64,000 nt of DNA from Pseudanabaena yagii GIHE-NHR1 (GCF_012863495.1 NZ_JAAVJL010000001.1:868001-932000), one strand, 5' to 3'. Shown: positions 41,931-51,415, numbered from the stretch's first letter. A program made the numbers and translations. The notes: a model not told the origin generated them from the letters alone.

Positions 41931-43001
41931 CTACCTAATTGATTGACAAGTAATTAGTTCCAAATGTTGCTTAATTTCCTGCTTAAGTTTATGAAAGTCT
42001 GATTTTTGGAAGGTTAACACATCGTCAACGGAGTACACTTCTACAATACTTTCTCTACCTTTAGTATGGAAATCACCAAGTCTTACAGGCTTCCAGCGAT
42101 CGCTTAATCCTGCGCGTACGGAGGCTGAAAACACGAGAAATCGATTGAGCTGTCTAGTCAGAGATTCTATTCTAGCGGCAACATTTACCGCATCGCCAAT
42201 TACTGTATATTCTTTCTTAGTTTGCGAACCGATATTTCCTTCTAAAACAATCCCTTTCGATAAACCAATGCCAATATAAAGCACACGCAATGGACTGTTT
42301 GCAGGAGCTTGATTGCGTAAAACCTCTAGTTCTGCCAGAATATCAAGGCTTGCTTGCAAGGCGGCATCGGCGCGATCACCATTAAAATAAGCCATCACAC
42401 AATCACCAATAAATTTCGTGACTTCTCCTCCTCTTGCGGTAATTGCATTTGTACAAATGGTAAAAAAGTGATTGAGCAAATCTACTACTTCTGCAACCTG
42501 TAATTTTTCAGTAATACTAGAGAAGGAAATTACATCACTAAATAGAACTATTTTTTCGGTATATTGAGGCTTCAGTGTCAGGGGATTAATGCCATGCTCG
42601 ATCGCCTGTAGCACTCCTGACTGCGTATAGCTGGCTAAAATCGTTTGAGATTCGCCTAAAGTTTGCAATAAAATCTTGATTGGTTGCATCAAAATATCAT
42701 TATTTTCATCAAGCGAAATTACTTCCATCGACCATTCAGGAAAGCGACGATCAGTAATATTTAGCTCTGTTTTGAGACATAAAATTTGATTGTGGCGATC
42801 GTCTTTCAAGATCTTTTCGTAGAGACGATCAATCCTATCTTCTTCCCCTTCTAAAATCTGAAAGAAAATCCCATTGCAACTCAGTAAAACCCCTGTAATT
42901 CCTTCACGAGAATTATTCGTCTGCGAAATACTACCAATGCTCTCTATTTCTTTTTTGGTAAGTGATCGCGAGAAGCTACTAATATAAGTTAGCCTTTTCA
43001 T
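41931..43001 (-). CDS. Photoactivated adenylate cyclase (BLUF-class III cyclase), copy 1
   Basis: The 356-residue protein aligns along its length with bPAC and OaPAC. The BLUF domain (1-100) has flavin-cycle residues Y6, Q48 (GIFFQILEG) and W90 (FPEWS). A linker helix joins it to a class III cyclase domain (about 145-340) with metal Asp D156 in LFSDVISFS and D200 in KFIGDC, purine-recognition K196 and T266, and the transition-state residues in GDAVNVAARIE. All residues needed for light-stimulated cAMP synthesis are present. The T266/K196 pair predicts ATP over GTP. It has a tandem paralogue upstream on the same strand, separated by about 350 bases. Confidence 0.92.
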   Translation of the reverse strand: MKRLTYISSFSRSLTKKEIESIGSISQTNNSREGITGVLLSCNGIFFQILEGEEDRIDRLYEKILKDDRHNQILCLKTELNITDRRFPEWSMEVISLDENNDILMQPIKILLQTLGESQTILASYTQSGVLQAIEHGINPLTLKPQYTEKIVLFSDVISFSSITEKLQVAEVVDLLNHFFTICTNAITARGGEVTKFIGDCVMAYFNGDRADAALQASLDILAELEVLRNQAPANSPLRVLYIGIGLSKGIVLEGNIGSQTKKEYTVIGDAVNVAARIESLTRQLNRFLVFSASVRAGLSDRWKPVRLGDFHTKGRESIVEVYSVDDVLTFQKSDFHKLKQEIKQHLELITCQSIR

Positions 43002-43354
43002 AAAATTGAGAATTGATTTACACGAAAGAATCCGATCTGAGACATATTAGCGATTAGTTGTAGCGCTTGGCACTCAAGCCCAAAGCAATAGATACAAGTA
43101 TGAGTTGCCAATACCTTCAAAAAACCTATTGTGGTTAATTGGATCAAAAATTGCTGTAAAAGCGAAAAAGCCTAAGCTTCTTTACTACTTGTAACGCAAA
43201 TAAGGAAAGAAGGGTTATAAGCAATACGGCGTATGTTTCTTCACATCTTCTATAGTAACGCTTCTGAGCGTATATAGCGTTTCCCAGTCTAGTGGTATGG
43301 ATTTGTTTCCCGCCTTTGGTGAGGCAATAAACCTTTATCTTCTGGGCTTTATGT
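43002..43354. other. Intergenic region between the two BLUF cyclase genes
   Basis: No gene is visible in these 353 bases. The text tatatagcgtttcccagtct at about 43277-43296 matches tatatagcctttcccagttt near 52421, part of the type A/B repeat cluster. Promoters for the downstream cyclase are presumably here. Confidence 0.5.
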
Positions 43355-44467
43355 CTAGCGATCGTACAGCTTAAATAGTGTTTTGCGTTGTTTGTAAGAT
43401 ACTAGGGTTTGCTTCCCTATGAGTTCAAGCTGCTCATTAATCTCTTGTTTGAGATGGTGAAAATCTGATTTTTGAGATGCCAAGGGATCGTCAATCGAGT
43501 ATACCTCCACGATCGCTTCTCTTCCTTTAGCATAGAAATCACCCATTTTTAACAATTTCCAGCGATCGCTAAGTCCCTCTCTTACGGCTGCCGAAAACAC
43601 TAAAAATCTATTTAACTTTCTAGTTAGCGATTCGATTCTTGCCGCAACATTAACAGCATCACCGATGATTGCATACTCTTTTTTGGTTTGAGAACCTATA
43701 TTTCCTTCTAAAACTGTTCCTTTAGATAGACCAATCCCCACATAGAGAACTCGCAACGGACTATTAACAGGGGAGCGATCGCGTAAAATCTCTAACTCTG
43801 AAAGAATGTCCAGACTTGCTTGTAAAGCTTCATTGGCGCGATCACCATCGAAATATGCCATCACGCAATCGCCGATAAACTTCGTAACTTCACCGCCTTT
43901 AGCTGCGATTTCTGACGTGCAAATTGTAAAAAATTGATTGAGTAACTCCGCAACTTCGGTCACTTGCAATTTCTCAGTCATACTGGCAAAGCCCATAATA
44001 TCCGCAAAGAAAATAATCTTTTCGGTATAGCGTGGAGTCAGGGTAAGCGGATTAACTCCATTTTCGATGGCTTGTAAAATCCCTGAATGAGTGTAGTTCG
44101 CCAAAGCCATTTTTGACTCTCCCAAGCTTTGCAGCAATATTTTAATTGGCTTTAATAAAAACTCGTTGTTTTCATCTATTAAAATTGCTTTCATCGACCA
44201 TTCGGGAAAGAATCTCTCAGTGATATTCACTTCAGACTTCAGACATAAAACCTGATGGTGACGATCATCTTTTAAAATTTTTTCATACAGTAGATCTACT
44301 CGATGATCGTCCCCTTCCAAAATCTGAAAAAAAATACCACTACAACTCAGTAAAACACCTGTAATCCCATCCCTAACATTATTTGTTTGTGAAACAATTT
44401 CAATATTTTCTATTTCCTTTCTGGTTAATGAGCGTGAGAAATTACTAATATAGGTTAGCCTTTTCAT
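43355..44467 (-). CDS. BLUF-class III nucleotidyl cyclase, copy 2 (Ala at purine position)
   Basis: The 370-residue protein aligns without gaps to copy 1 over the first 340 residues and keeps Y6, Q48 and W90 of the BLUF domain and cyclase residues D156 (FFADIMGFA), K196 and D200. Position 266, which is Thr in copy 1, bPAC and OaPAC, is Ala (KKEYAIIGD). This residue contributes to adenine recognition, so specificity or activity may differ. A longer C-terminal tail (KQTLVSYKQRKTLFKLYDR) is also unique. It lies upstream of copy 1 and may be transcribed with it. Altered purine choice is inference. Confidence 0.88.
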   Translation of the reverse strand: MKRLTYISNFSRSLTRKEIENIEIVSQTNNVRDGITGVLLSCSGIFFQILEGDDHRVDLLYEKILKDDRHHQVLCLKSEVNITERFFPEWSMKAILIDENNEFLLKPIKILLQSLGESKMALANYTHSGILQAIENGVNPLTLTPRYTEKIIFFADIMGFASMTEKLQVTEVAELLNQFFTICTSEIAAKGGEVTKFIGDCVMAYFDGDRANEALQASLDILSELEILRDRSPVNSPLRVLYVGIGLSKGTVLEGNIGSQTKKEYAIIGDAVNVAARIESLTRKLNRFLVFSAAVREGLSDRWKLLKMGDFYAKGREAIVEVYSIDDPLASQKSDFHHLKQEINEQLELIGKQTLVSYKQRKTLFKLYDR

Positions 44468-44766
44468 AGAATTGCAATATTTTAATTAAAAAAATGATCA
44501 ATCACTGTCAGAATGTCCCAGTGATTTTTTGTAAAATGAAGCTTCCCTAACTATCTTTTAGCTCAATTAATACCCCAAGGGTAATCAGCAATAAGGCGTA
44601 ATTGGCTTAAATATGCCTTAAATGTATAGATTTCGACTATTTGCATCATATAGCACTAAATCCCAAGTTCAGGAAGGAAGCGCGATATAACGACCTCCTT
44701 ATCAAGTTGTGTCTTCTTGTTTCGCTTGGTGCGATAGGATTAAAAGTGCTGCTTTAAAGTTTATAA

Positions 44767-45480
44767 ATGAGTATTTCTGCTGAAGATATTAAAAAGTTAA
44801 AACAAGAAGTTGGAATTGCGGCGGCGCAACGAGTGCAGTCAGGTATGGTCGTAGGTTTAGGTACTGGATCAACTACTGCCTTTGCAATCGAGGAGTTAGG
44901 TAGACGCATTAGCGCAGGAGAGCTAACCGACATCGTTGGCATCCCCACCTCATTCCAAGCATCCGTATTAGGAAAAAAATATGGTATTCCCATCCGTAGC
45001 CTTGATGATGTCGATCGCGTAGATGTAGCGATCGATGGCGCTGATGAGGTTGATCCTCATAAGACCTTGATTAAGGGTGGTGGCGCAGCCCATACTCGCG
45101 AAAAGGTAGTTGATTCCCTCGCAAGCCTATTTATCGTTGTAGTCGATGAATCGAAATTAGTTGATAAGCTAGGTTCTACCTTTGCTGTGCCCATCGAAGT
45201 TTTGCCTATGGCTGTTGCGCCTGTAACTAGAGCTGTAGAAAAGCTGGGTGGTAAGCCTGAACTGAGAATGGGTGTAAAAAAAGATGGTCCCGTAATTACG
45301 GATCAAGGCAATATGGTTTTAGATGTCACCTTTGATGCGATCGCTGATGCGGCAGAACTGGAAAAGACCTTAAATAATATCCCTGGTGTCGTTGAAAATG
45401 GTCTCTTTGTTGGCGTTACCGATCTAATTCTTGTTGGCGAATTTAAAGACGGCAAGCCTCAAATTCGTGAAATTTCTTAG
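44767..45480 (+). CDS. rpiA: Ribose-5-phosphate isomerase A
   Basis: The 237-residue enzyme interconverts ribose 5-phosphate and ribulose 5-phosphate in the pentose-phosphate and Calvin cycles. Signatures are [25 protein letters not shown] with the catalytic Asp residues, and [11 protein letters not shown] with catalytic Glu/Lys. The 299-base upstream gap, 44468-44766, is AT-rich and shows no gene. The gene is not closely linked to any other Calvin-cycle gene here. Length is normal. Confidence 0.95.
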   Translation: MSISAEDIKKLKQEVGIAAAQRVQSGMVVGLGTGSTTAFAIEELGRRISAGELTDIVGIPTSFQASVLGKKYGIPIRSLDDVDRVDVAIDGADEVDPHKTLIKGGGAAHTREKVVDSLASLFIVVVDESKLVDKLGSTFAVPIEVLPMAVAPVTRAVEKLGGKPELRMGVKKDGPVITDQGNMVLDVTFDAIADAAELEKTLNNIPGVVENGLFVGVTDLILVGEFKDGKPQIREIS

Positions 45481-45520
45481 TTTGATAGAAGCTTCCATTT
45501 TGCCTAACTAAATATTTGGT

Positions 45521-45555
45521 TAAGGATGGGCGACGCGAAGCGCCGCCCATCCTTA
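45521..45555. terminator. Gene-end palindrome between rpiA and cysK
   Basis: taaggatgggcg and cgcccatcctta flank an 11-base loop. It lies 40 bases after the rpiA stop and just outside the convergent cysK stop. No T run follows it. Confidence 0.5.
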
Positions 45556-45558
45556 CTT

Positions 45559-46512
45559 CTAGCTAAGTGCTAGCAGTTCAGGATCTTGGAATAGTGGTGT
45601 ACTTAAGTAACGTTCGCCAAAGCTAGGCTGGATCATCACAATAATTTTGCCTTCATTCTCAGGACGCTTAGCAATTTGAATTGCTGCATAGAGAGCTGCC
45701 CCACTGGAAATCCCTGAAAGCAAGCCTTCTTCACGGGCTAGTCTGCGTCCAAAAGCGATCGCTTGAGTGTCATCAACGGGGATAATTTCATCAATCAATT
45801 CTGTTTTCAAAACTTCAGGCACAAACCCCGCACCGATACCTTGAATTTTGTGAGGGCCAGGGCGACCACCCGACAATACGGGGCTATTCGCTGGCTCGAC
45901 TGCGATCGCTTTAAATGATGGCTTGCGGGATTTAATTACTTCCGCAACGCCTGTAAGTGTGCCACCAGTACCAACCCCCGAAATCAAGAAGTCAATCTGT
46001 CCATCAGTATCTTCCCAAATCTCTTCGGCAGTAGTTTTGCGATGAATGGAAGGATTGGAAGGATTACGGAACTGTTGCAACATATAGGCATTGGGCGTAG
46101 TTTCTGAAATTTCCTTAGCCCGACGGATTGCGCCCCCCATACCTTCACTACCGGGAGTCAATTCGAGTTCGGCTCCATAGGCTCGTAACATTGATCGACG
46201 TTCTAAACTCATGGTTTCTGGCATGGTCAGAATTAAGCGATATCCCTTGGCTGCTGCTACCATTGCTAGAGCGATACCTGTATTGCCTGAAGTTGGCTCG
46301 ACTAGGATAGTTTTACTTGGGGAGATTAAGCCCTGCTCCTCCGCTTCTTGAATCATGTTGACACCGATGCGATCCTTAACGGAAGCAGCAGGATTCATGC
46401 TTTCAAGTTTGACGATAATTCTTCCCACACAGCCTTCAGCCTTGGGAATGCGTTGCAATTCAACTAAGGGGGTACGTCCGACTAATTCGGTAATATTATT
46501 AGCAATTTTCAT
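45559..46512 (-). CDS. cysK: Cysteine synthase (O-acetylserine sulfhydrylase)
   Basis: The 317-residue PLP enzyme combines O-acetylserine with sulfide, the product of the sulfite reductase encoded elsewhere in this window. The PLP lysine is K46 in [17 protein letters not shown] binds the substrate carboxylate, and [10 protein letters not shown] the cofactor phosphate. The ending [14 protein letters not shown] matches CysK rather than cystathionine synthase. Length is standard. Confidence 0.96.
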   Translation of the reverse strand: MKIANNITELVGRTPLVELQRIPKAEGCVGRIIVKLESMNPAASVKDRIGVNMIQEAEEQGLISPSKTILVEPTSGNTGIALAMVAAAKGYRLILTMPETMSLERRSMLRAYGAELELTPGSEGMGGAIRRAKEISETTPNAYMLQQFRNPSNPSIHRKTTAEEIWEDTDGQIDFLISGVGTGGTLTGVAEVIKSRKPSFKAIAVEPANSPVLSGGRPGPHKIQGIGAGFVPEVLKTELIDEIIPVDDTQAIAFGRRLAREEGLLSGISSGAALYAAIQIAKRPENEGKIIVMIQPSFGERYLSTPLFQDPELLALS

Positions 46513-46720
46513 AGGTAAAAGCTTAAATGAGTGCTGGTAAATGAGTCTGTAGTCAACTTTAGAGCATTTTTGAGGGATTTGGAGCTTGTAGCCAAATCAG
46601 GCGATCGCTACTTTTATGCCCCAAAAGCTACACACACTAACTCTTTTCGAGTTTAATAGGGATATTGCGATCGCAAAAAAATTTCACAACATCATCACAA
46701 ACTTATTAATTAACTAAACT

Positions 46721-47128
46721 ATGGCTGCTACTTTAAAAGATTTTTTAGAAGAATGTCACACTCTCGGCTTAGTGCGTCTAATCGTCACCAGTGATGCGGG
46801 TGTGCTAGAAGCAAGGGTAAATATCGAGAAACTTTTTTACGCGGAACTCCCCAAGGGCAAGTATGCGAATATGCACTCCGAACATATCGAGTTTCACCTC
46901 AATATGGACAAAATCACCGATGTCCGCTTTGAAACCGCCGAAGCCAAACGCGGTAATTTCACCACCTACGCGATCCGTTTTCTCGATGCCGATGATAAGC
47001 CCCAAATGAGTGCTTTCCTACAATGGGGTAAACCGGGGGAATATGCCGAAGGTCAAGTCGAAGCATGGGCTGCTCTCAAAGACAAGTACAGCGAAACTTG
47101 GAAGCCAGAACCTGTTGAGAGCGTATAG
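46721..47128 (+). CDS. Conserved hypothetical protein, possible heme-utilization (HutX-like) fold
   Basis: The 135-residue protein has no signal peptide. LGLVRLIVTSDAGVLEARVN, then HIEFHLNMDKITDVRFET and FTTYAIRFLDADDKPQMSAF resemble the repeating beta-strand text of the HutX/ChuX/HemS heme-handling fold, but the match is weak and no metal ligand is certain. It begins with ATG at 46721, after a 208-base intergenic region. It is followed by a toxin-antitoxin pair. I give the fold only as a suggestion; binding to heme or another tetrapyrrole needs structural comparison. Confidence 0.72.
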   Translation: MAATLKDFLEECHTLGLVRLIVTSDAGVLEARVNIEKLFYAELPKGKYANMHSEHIEFHLNMDKITDVRFETAEAKRGNFTTYAIRFLDADDKPQMSAFLQWGKPGEYAEGQVEAWAALKDKYSETWKPEPVESV

Positions 47129-47176
47129 GTCATAATTTTAATATTGCTGTCTGCAACTACGCTAGAGCGAAAGTCA

Positions 47177-47461
47177 ATGCAACAAACTATTACTAAAGAT
47201 CAAGAATCTAGCACCAATATTTCCTTAGATGATGAGGTGCTAAAAATCCTTGCGAAAATGCCAGATGCTCTCAAGGTCGAGGTTCTGCATTATGCGGAAT
47301 ATATATTGAATAAGGGAACTGAAAAATCATCTGGTGTTGCGCTCGCAAGTGATGACATATCCAAGAAAAAGTATAGACAAGCTGGAACAATGGTGGGGCT
47401 GATCGCAATGTCAGATGACTTTGATGAGCCATTGGCAGAAATGCGCGAGTATATGGATTAA
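47177..47461 (+). CDS. DUF2281-type antitoxin
   Basis: I choose ATG 47177 (94 residues); a start at 47144 adds 11 unlikely residues. SLDDEVLKILAKMPDALKVE and VLHYAEYILNK match the DUF2281 family, often found upstream of PIN-domain toxins. The C-terminal part, QAGTMVGLIAMSDDFDEPLA and EMREYMD, is the typical toxin-binding tail with acidic residues. The PIN gene starts five bases after its stop, so the two are coupled. It would neutralise the toxin and probably repress the pair. Confidence 0.86.
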   Translation: MQQTITKDQESSTNISLDDEVLKILAKMPDALKVEVLHYAEYILNKGTEKSSGVALASDDISKKKYRQAGTMVGLIAMSDDFDEPLAEMREYMD

Positions 47462-47466
47462 TTCCT

Positions 47467-47850
47467 ATGCTTTTAGATACGCATACTCTACTTTGGTTTC
47501 TCAATAATGACTCACGTTTGCCCGTAAGCGTAAAGCAAAAAATTGAAGAGACTGAGCTTGTATTTGTTAGTTCTGTTTCTATTTGGGAGATAGCAATCAA
47601 AATTAATATTGGCAAATTAAATATCCTGACATCTTTTGAAGCAATCAAAGAGAATATGAATGCTCTGAATATTCAAGAGTTGCTAATTGAATTTGACGAT
47701 AGCCTTACCTATATTGACTTACCTATCTTAAAGGAACATAAAGATCCCTTTGATCGGATGATTGTTGCTCAGGCAATGCGGCGATCGCTGACTCTAGTTA
47801 GTGCAGACAAAAAACTTGATGCTTATCCAGTTAAGAGACTCTGGGAATAA
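47467..47850 (+). CDS. vapC: VapC-type PIN-domain toxin
   Basis: The 127-residue protein has a complete PIN nuclease core. Acidic metal ligands are D4 in LLDTHTLLWF, E41 in SIWEIAIKI, D96 in DPFDRMIVAQA and D114 in LVSADKKL. VapC toxins cleave specific RNAs such as tRNA or rRNA. It lies five bases after a DUF2281 antitoxin gene, completing a type II module. The gene starts with ATG at 47467. It appears intact, in contrast to the truncated PIN gene at 49205. Confidence 0.9.
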   Translation: MLLDTHTLLWFLNNDSRLPVSVKQKIEETELVFVSSVSIWEIAIKINIGKLNILTSFEAIKENMNALNIQELLIEFDDSLTYIDLPILKEHKDPFDRMIVAQAMRRSLTLVSADKKLDAYPVKRLWE

Positions 47851-47900
47851 GTGAAGTGTAGAGATGACATGATCAAAGCTCTAAGCCTTTAATTTAGAAT

Positions 47901-48800
47901 ATGAACTATAATTTTCAGCTAATTCAAACTTTTAATGGATGGTGTTTTCATTCACTTACTCCTGACAAGAAGATTGCCATTCTTCAAGAAGATTCACATA
48001 TGCCTATCAATAATTATATTGCTGTTAATCTTGATAGCGGAAATATATTCGATAAAGTTAACGAAGAATTTTTAATAAGTATTGGTTTTAACAAACAAAC
48101 TTTTAATAGTGCCGATGGCTATACTAGTATACTCAGTCAAGAAAGCATTCTTAGTTTAGACAAGAAATACTTAATTACAGGTAAAACTGAATCTCCTTTT
48201 TATGGATTTAAAATTTGGATACAACAAGATGATTTACTTAGTTATTCTGATTTGTTAGGATCTATAGAGGTTGATTATGCTGACTATCTATATGGAAAAA
48301 TCAGTCCAGATTCTAAGGTATTTATAGGATATGCAAAAGAATTTTTAGACTCTGCTGGAAGTTATAGTTTAAGTGATTTAAATATATTTGATCTTACCTC
48401 TAATCAGTCTATTCATTCAGTTCAATCGTTTAATTGTGCTTGTACTAGTCAAGATATACAATTAGTAGCTTATCATCAAGGTAAAAAACTTCATATTTTT
48501 AGATTTGAAGATAAGAAATTGTATACTAGTGATAATTTCCACTATATTATTTCAGTTGTTGCTATTAGCGAAAATAAAAGTTTTCTACTAAGCGGAAACT
48601 CTAATAAGACTATTGGGCTTTGGAATATAGTTAACGGAACGCCTAGATTAGAGCAAATACTTAAAGGACATCCTGTTAGTATTTCAAAATTAGCTTTTGG
48701 TCTTGACGATCAAATAATTATCTCTACTAGCAAGGAATATCACTTTAGGCGAGCTAACTCTCCAAGCACAACAATTTTATATAAAAGTGAAAATAACTAA
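47901..48800 (+). CDS. WD40/beta-propeller-like hypothetical protein, AT-rich
   Basis: The 299-residue product is AT-rich in codon choice compared with its neighbours, suggesting recent arrival. The first half lacks a known domain. The last third has WD40-like units: VVAISENKSFLLSGNSNKTI GLWNIVNG-type text and PVSISKLAFGLDDQIIISTS. Earlier stretches (LIQTFNGWCFHSLTPDKKIA) read as degenerate blades, so the whole may be a six- to seven-bladed propeller. It lies 50 bases after the VapC gene but in a separate unit. No function can be proposed beyond a binding role. Confidence 0.65.
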   Translation: MNYNFQLIQTFNGWCFHSLTPDKKIAILQEDSHMPINNYIAVNLDSGNIFDKVNEEFLISIGFNKQTFNSADGYTSILSQESILSLDKKYLITGKTESPFYGFKIWIQQDDLLSYSDLLGSIEVDYADYLYGKISPDSKVFIGYAKEFLDSAGSYSLSDLNIFDLTSNQSIHSVQSFNCACTSQDIQLVAYHQGKKLHIFRFEDKKLYTSDNFHYIISVVAISENKSFLLSGNSNKTIGLWNIVNGTPRLEQILKGHPVSISKLAFGLDDQIIISTSKEYHFRRANSPSTTILYKSENN

Positions 48801-48937
48801 TCTAGAAATACAAACAAAAATTTAGTTTTTTGAAATAAAGAGATCGTAATGTTTATCGTGTTAAGGATGTGATCGCTATTTAACTTTTGTGGAGTGGAGA
48901 TCGTGATTTTGTGTGATGATGGGGCGATCAGTCTGTA

Positions 48938-48964
48938 TTAACAAAGTGACTCAATTGTTATAAT
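48938..48964 (+). promoter_or_regulatory. Putative promoter of the small antitoxin-like gene
   Basis: TATAAT (48959-48964) is preceded at 15 bases by TTAACA (48938-48943). The start codon at 48989 is 24 bases downstream of the -10 box. The spacing is shorter than ideal, so this is a moderate call. Confidence 0.35.
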
Positions 48965-48988
48965 CATTATGAGTGAGTTCTAACCCTA

Positions 48989-49204
48989 ATGTCAATAACC
49001 CTAGAAGAAAGAGTCGCAATCCTAGAAGCTGAAATCAACTTGATTAAAAACAAGGTGGAAAATTCAACTACTACAGTAAAACCTTGGTGGGAGCAAATCA
49101 CAGGAACATTTGCTGATATCCCAGACTATGACAAAGCTATGCAACTAGGCAAAAAATATCGTGAGTCATTGCGTAAGACATCAACAAAGTCCCGCAAAAA
49201 ATAG
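48989..49204 (+). CDS. Small hypothetical protein, probable antitoxin of the truncated VapC
   Basis: The 71-residue protein starts MSITLEERVAILEAEINLIK, a short coiled coil, and ends with a basic tail (YRESLRKTSTKSRKK). Its middle, WWEQITGTFADIPDYDKAMQ, resembles the toxin-binding part of small cyanobacterial antitoxins found before PIN genes. A truncated PIN ORF starts one base after its stop codon. The pairing suggests it was the antitoxin of a VapBC-type module whose toxin has decayed. No DNA-binding domain is evident, so the identity stays moderate. Confidence 0.65.
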   Translation: MSITLEERVAILEAEINLIKNKVENSTTTVKPWWEQITGTFADIPDYDKAMQLGKKYRESLRKTSTKSRKK

Positions 49205-49300
49205 ATGTACATACTCGATACCGACCATCTCAGCGTATTAGATCGTGGGGAGATTAACGCTCAACAAATGCCGAGGATATTTTTCAGACAGTCTATTTAG
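49205..49300 (+). pseudogene. vapC: Truncated VapC PIN-domain remnant
   Basis: ATG directly after the upstream stop codon encodes MYILDTDHLSVLDRGEINAQ and ends at TAG after 31 codons. MYILDTDHLS is the classic first strand of VapC with its metal Asp, but the other three acidic residues and about 100 residues are missing. The last four bases overlap the convergent histidine kinase stop. It is a decayed toxin gene adjacent to a still intact antitoxin-like gene. Confidence 0.6.
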
Positions 49301-50616
49301 CGTTTAATTGACCAACAAAGTTCACAACGTACTCCACCCTTAGGCAAAGGCGATCGCTGAAATCTACCACCCAGTTTTTCCGCAAGAGCATAACCAAGTT
49401 GCGTACCCTGCTGGTCTTTTAAATTCTCTTCAGCAGTCTTTAAACCAATACCATTATCTTCGACCTTAAGAATGTAGCAACTATTAAGCTGTTCACCTGT
49501 GACGACAATGCGCGTTACCCCCTCCGCATGTTTGCCAACATTACACAAAGCCTCCTCTAACCATAAACAAAGATCGCGCTTGAGTTCTAATGTGAAGGGA
49601 AAATTATCAATGGGAGCAAAGTTTCGCACCTTTATTTGAATGGTTTGGAAGTAGGGCAAATTGCGCTTGAGGGTCAGCACATAAACCTCATGGAATAACT
49701 GATGTAGTGGTGATGTGAGATTAACACAAGTTCCTTCACCGAGGCGGAGAACTGATTCAGATATTGTAGGTTCTAAACTAAAGGAAGTCGCTAAGGGCTG
49801 AGCGGGGTCTTCATCGGTTCTGAGATTTTGTCCAACAGAACGAATTTCTGTATTTAGCTCCGTTAAGCGTTGCAATAGTTCTGAATTAGGAATTGTTTGC
49901 TCTTTTTGAACTTCTCGTAGTAATACAGCTAGAGTTTGCAAAGGTCCATTATGAATTTGCGTAAAAGCTTGCTCGATCGCCTGTTGCCGAATTGACTGTC
50001 GCTCGATAATTTGGCTGTAGTACTGAAGCCGCTCCGCATAGAGGCGATCGATAATATTTTGGAGACGGTTATAAAAGAAAATCAACACTATCTGCACTCC
50101 CATTGCAGGTCCAAGGGAAATTAACAAATCCATTCCTCGTGCCGTCAACATTTCCACAGGATGCAGAATTAGATAAATTAAGATCGGCGCAGCGATCGCA
50201 ACCCAAGCAGCGATCGCCGTATATAGTAAGCGCTGTGGGCGCAAAAAAATCAGCATTATCATGGTTAACAGAAATAGTGCTGAAGTAATCGGAGGTAAAC
50301 TGCCTGCGAGGGAAAAATGCGGTGAACTAAAGGCTTGGAATGTAAATAGCCAACTCGGCAATACTAAAAAAAATACTGTCACAAATAAAGCAATTCGTAC
50401 TACCAGTCTTAAACTCGCTGGATTGAAATATAGATAGACCAACAAACTCAGAGAAGCGATCGCTAAAAATACTGACGCAAACAGATCAATCAGATGCGGT
50501 GCGGGCTGAAGACGATGGAGAATTGAGGCAATGGTAGCTCCAATCGTAGTCAAAGTTAAAATCGCGAGCGCTACCCGACGTTTTAGGCTATTTTGGGAAT
50601 CTAAAACATTAAACAT
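49297..50616 (-). CDS. NarX/DegS-like membrane sensor histidine kinase
   Basis: The 439-residue protein has about seven hydrophobic segments in residues 15-190 (ALAILTLTTIGATIASIL, LLTMIMLIFLRPQRLLYTAI and others), then a dimerisation helix with the H-box QIHNGPLQTLAVLLREVQ and a HATPase domain (EEALCNVGKHAEG and VEDNGIGLKTAEENL). The phospho-acceptor His in IHNGP fits HisKA_3-like kinases with the HNG variant found in cyanobacteria. A NarL-type regulator starts 54 bases upstream on the same strand, so they form a two-component pair. The seven-helix sensor suggests a membrane-embedded signal. Confidence 0.88.
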   Translation of the reverse strand: MFNVLDSQNSLKRRVALAILTLTTIGATIASILHRLQPAPHLIDLFASVFLAIASLSLLVYLYFNPASLRLVVRIALFVTVFFLVLPSWLFTFQAFSSPHFSLAGSLPPITSALFLLTMIMLIFLRPQRLLYTAIAAWVAIAAPILIYLILHPVEMLTARGMDLLISLGPAMGVQIVLIFFYNRLQNIIDRLYAERLQYYSQIIERQSIRQQAIEQAFTQIHNGPLQTLAVLLREVQKEQTIPNSELLQRLTELNTEIRSVGQNLRTDEDPAQPLATSFSLEPTISESVLRLGEGTCVNLTSPLHQLFHEVYVLTLKRNLPYFQTIQIKVRNFAPIDNFPFTLELKRDLCLWLEEALCNVGKHAEGVTRIVVTGEQLNSCYILKVEDNGIGLKTAEENLKDQQGTQLGYALAEKLGGRFQRSPLPKGGVRCELCWSIKR

Positions 50617-50669
50617 GTAGTTTTCCGACTTTTTCTAGAAACTTCAGGCTTGCGTTGTCTACAATTTCA

Positions 50670-51326
50670 TCAATCAAGTAGCCCTTTTTCACGGGCGCGA
50701 ATTTGCGTTAAGGCTCGAATATTTTTACCATCTTCAGGATATATTTCCAACGCATCTTGGATCTTAGACCAGTAGTGCCGAATCATTCGCTCAGATTTGT
50801 GCATCGCTTGGGCGATCGCCTTGTCCTGAAGCCCTTCTTGAAAAGCTAATGTTAATACCTCAATCCATTCAGGTTTGATTTCCAAGCCCATTTTCAGATC
50901 CTTAGTATGGGTCAAGCCTTGTATTGCCCACTCAATCCGCGTCAATAACACATCAATCGATAAACTTTTGTCCGCAAGGGTAAAGCCGCCCTGATGCGCT
51001 TCAATTTCAGGCACGAGCCGAATCAACGCCTTAATATTGCTACTTTGCACCATCAAATTCAAATAGGGATATTCAGCCATCCATCCTCTCAACATCGCTA
51101 AGCCATGTTCAACATGGGCATCTGTCCCCGATGTTTCTGGGATTGATAGATCAGCGATTACCAGATCTGGCAAACATTCCTCTACCTTTTGCTTTGCCTC
51201 TTGCACAGTTTGAGCAGATCTAATTTCAGCATCGGCAAAGCGATCGCGCACCAAAGCGATCGTGCCATTCAGCAGCAAGCGATGATCGTCAACAATTAAA
51301 ATTTGTAACTGTGATGAATTTTGCAA
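50670..51326 (-). CDS. Response regulator with LuxR-like output domain
   Basis: The 218-residue protein has a receiver domain (IVDDHRLLLNG, D59 in LVIADLSIP, and a conserved K near ADKSLSIDVL) and a C-terminal helix-turn-helix (WIEVLTLAFQEGLQDKAIAQ, then AMHKSERMIRHYWSKIQ). The HTH is a variant of NarL/LuxR type. It lies upstream of the histidine kinase gene, with a 53-base gap, and is its probable partner. The ending NIRALTQIRAREKGLLD is also seen in cyanobacterial homologues. Confidence 0.88.
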   Translation of the reverse strand: MQNSSQLQILIVDDHRLLLNGTIALVRDRFADAEIRSAQTVQEAKQKVEECLPDLVIADLSIPETSGTDAHVEHGLAMLRGWMAEYPYLNLMVQSSNIKALIRLVPEIEAHQGGFTLADKSLSIDVLLTRIEWAIQGLTHTKDLKMGLEIKPEWIEVLTLAFQEGLQDKAIAQAMHKSERMIRHYWSKIQDALEIYPEDGKNIRALTQIRAREKGLLD

Positions 51327-51415
51327 GACAAATAATTTTTGAGCTGGCTTTGTTGCCTAATATACCGCTTAGCGATCGCCCATAGCAAAAATCTAATCGC
51401 ATGGGCATAAACAGA

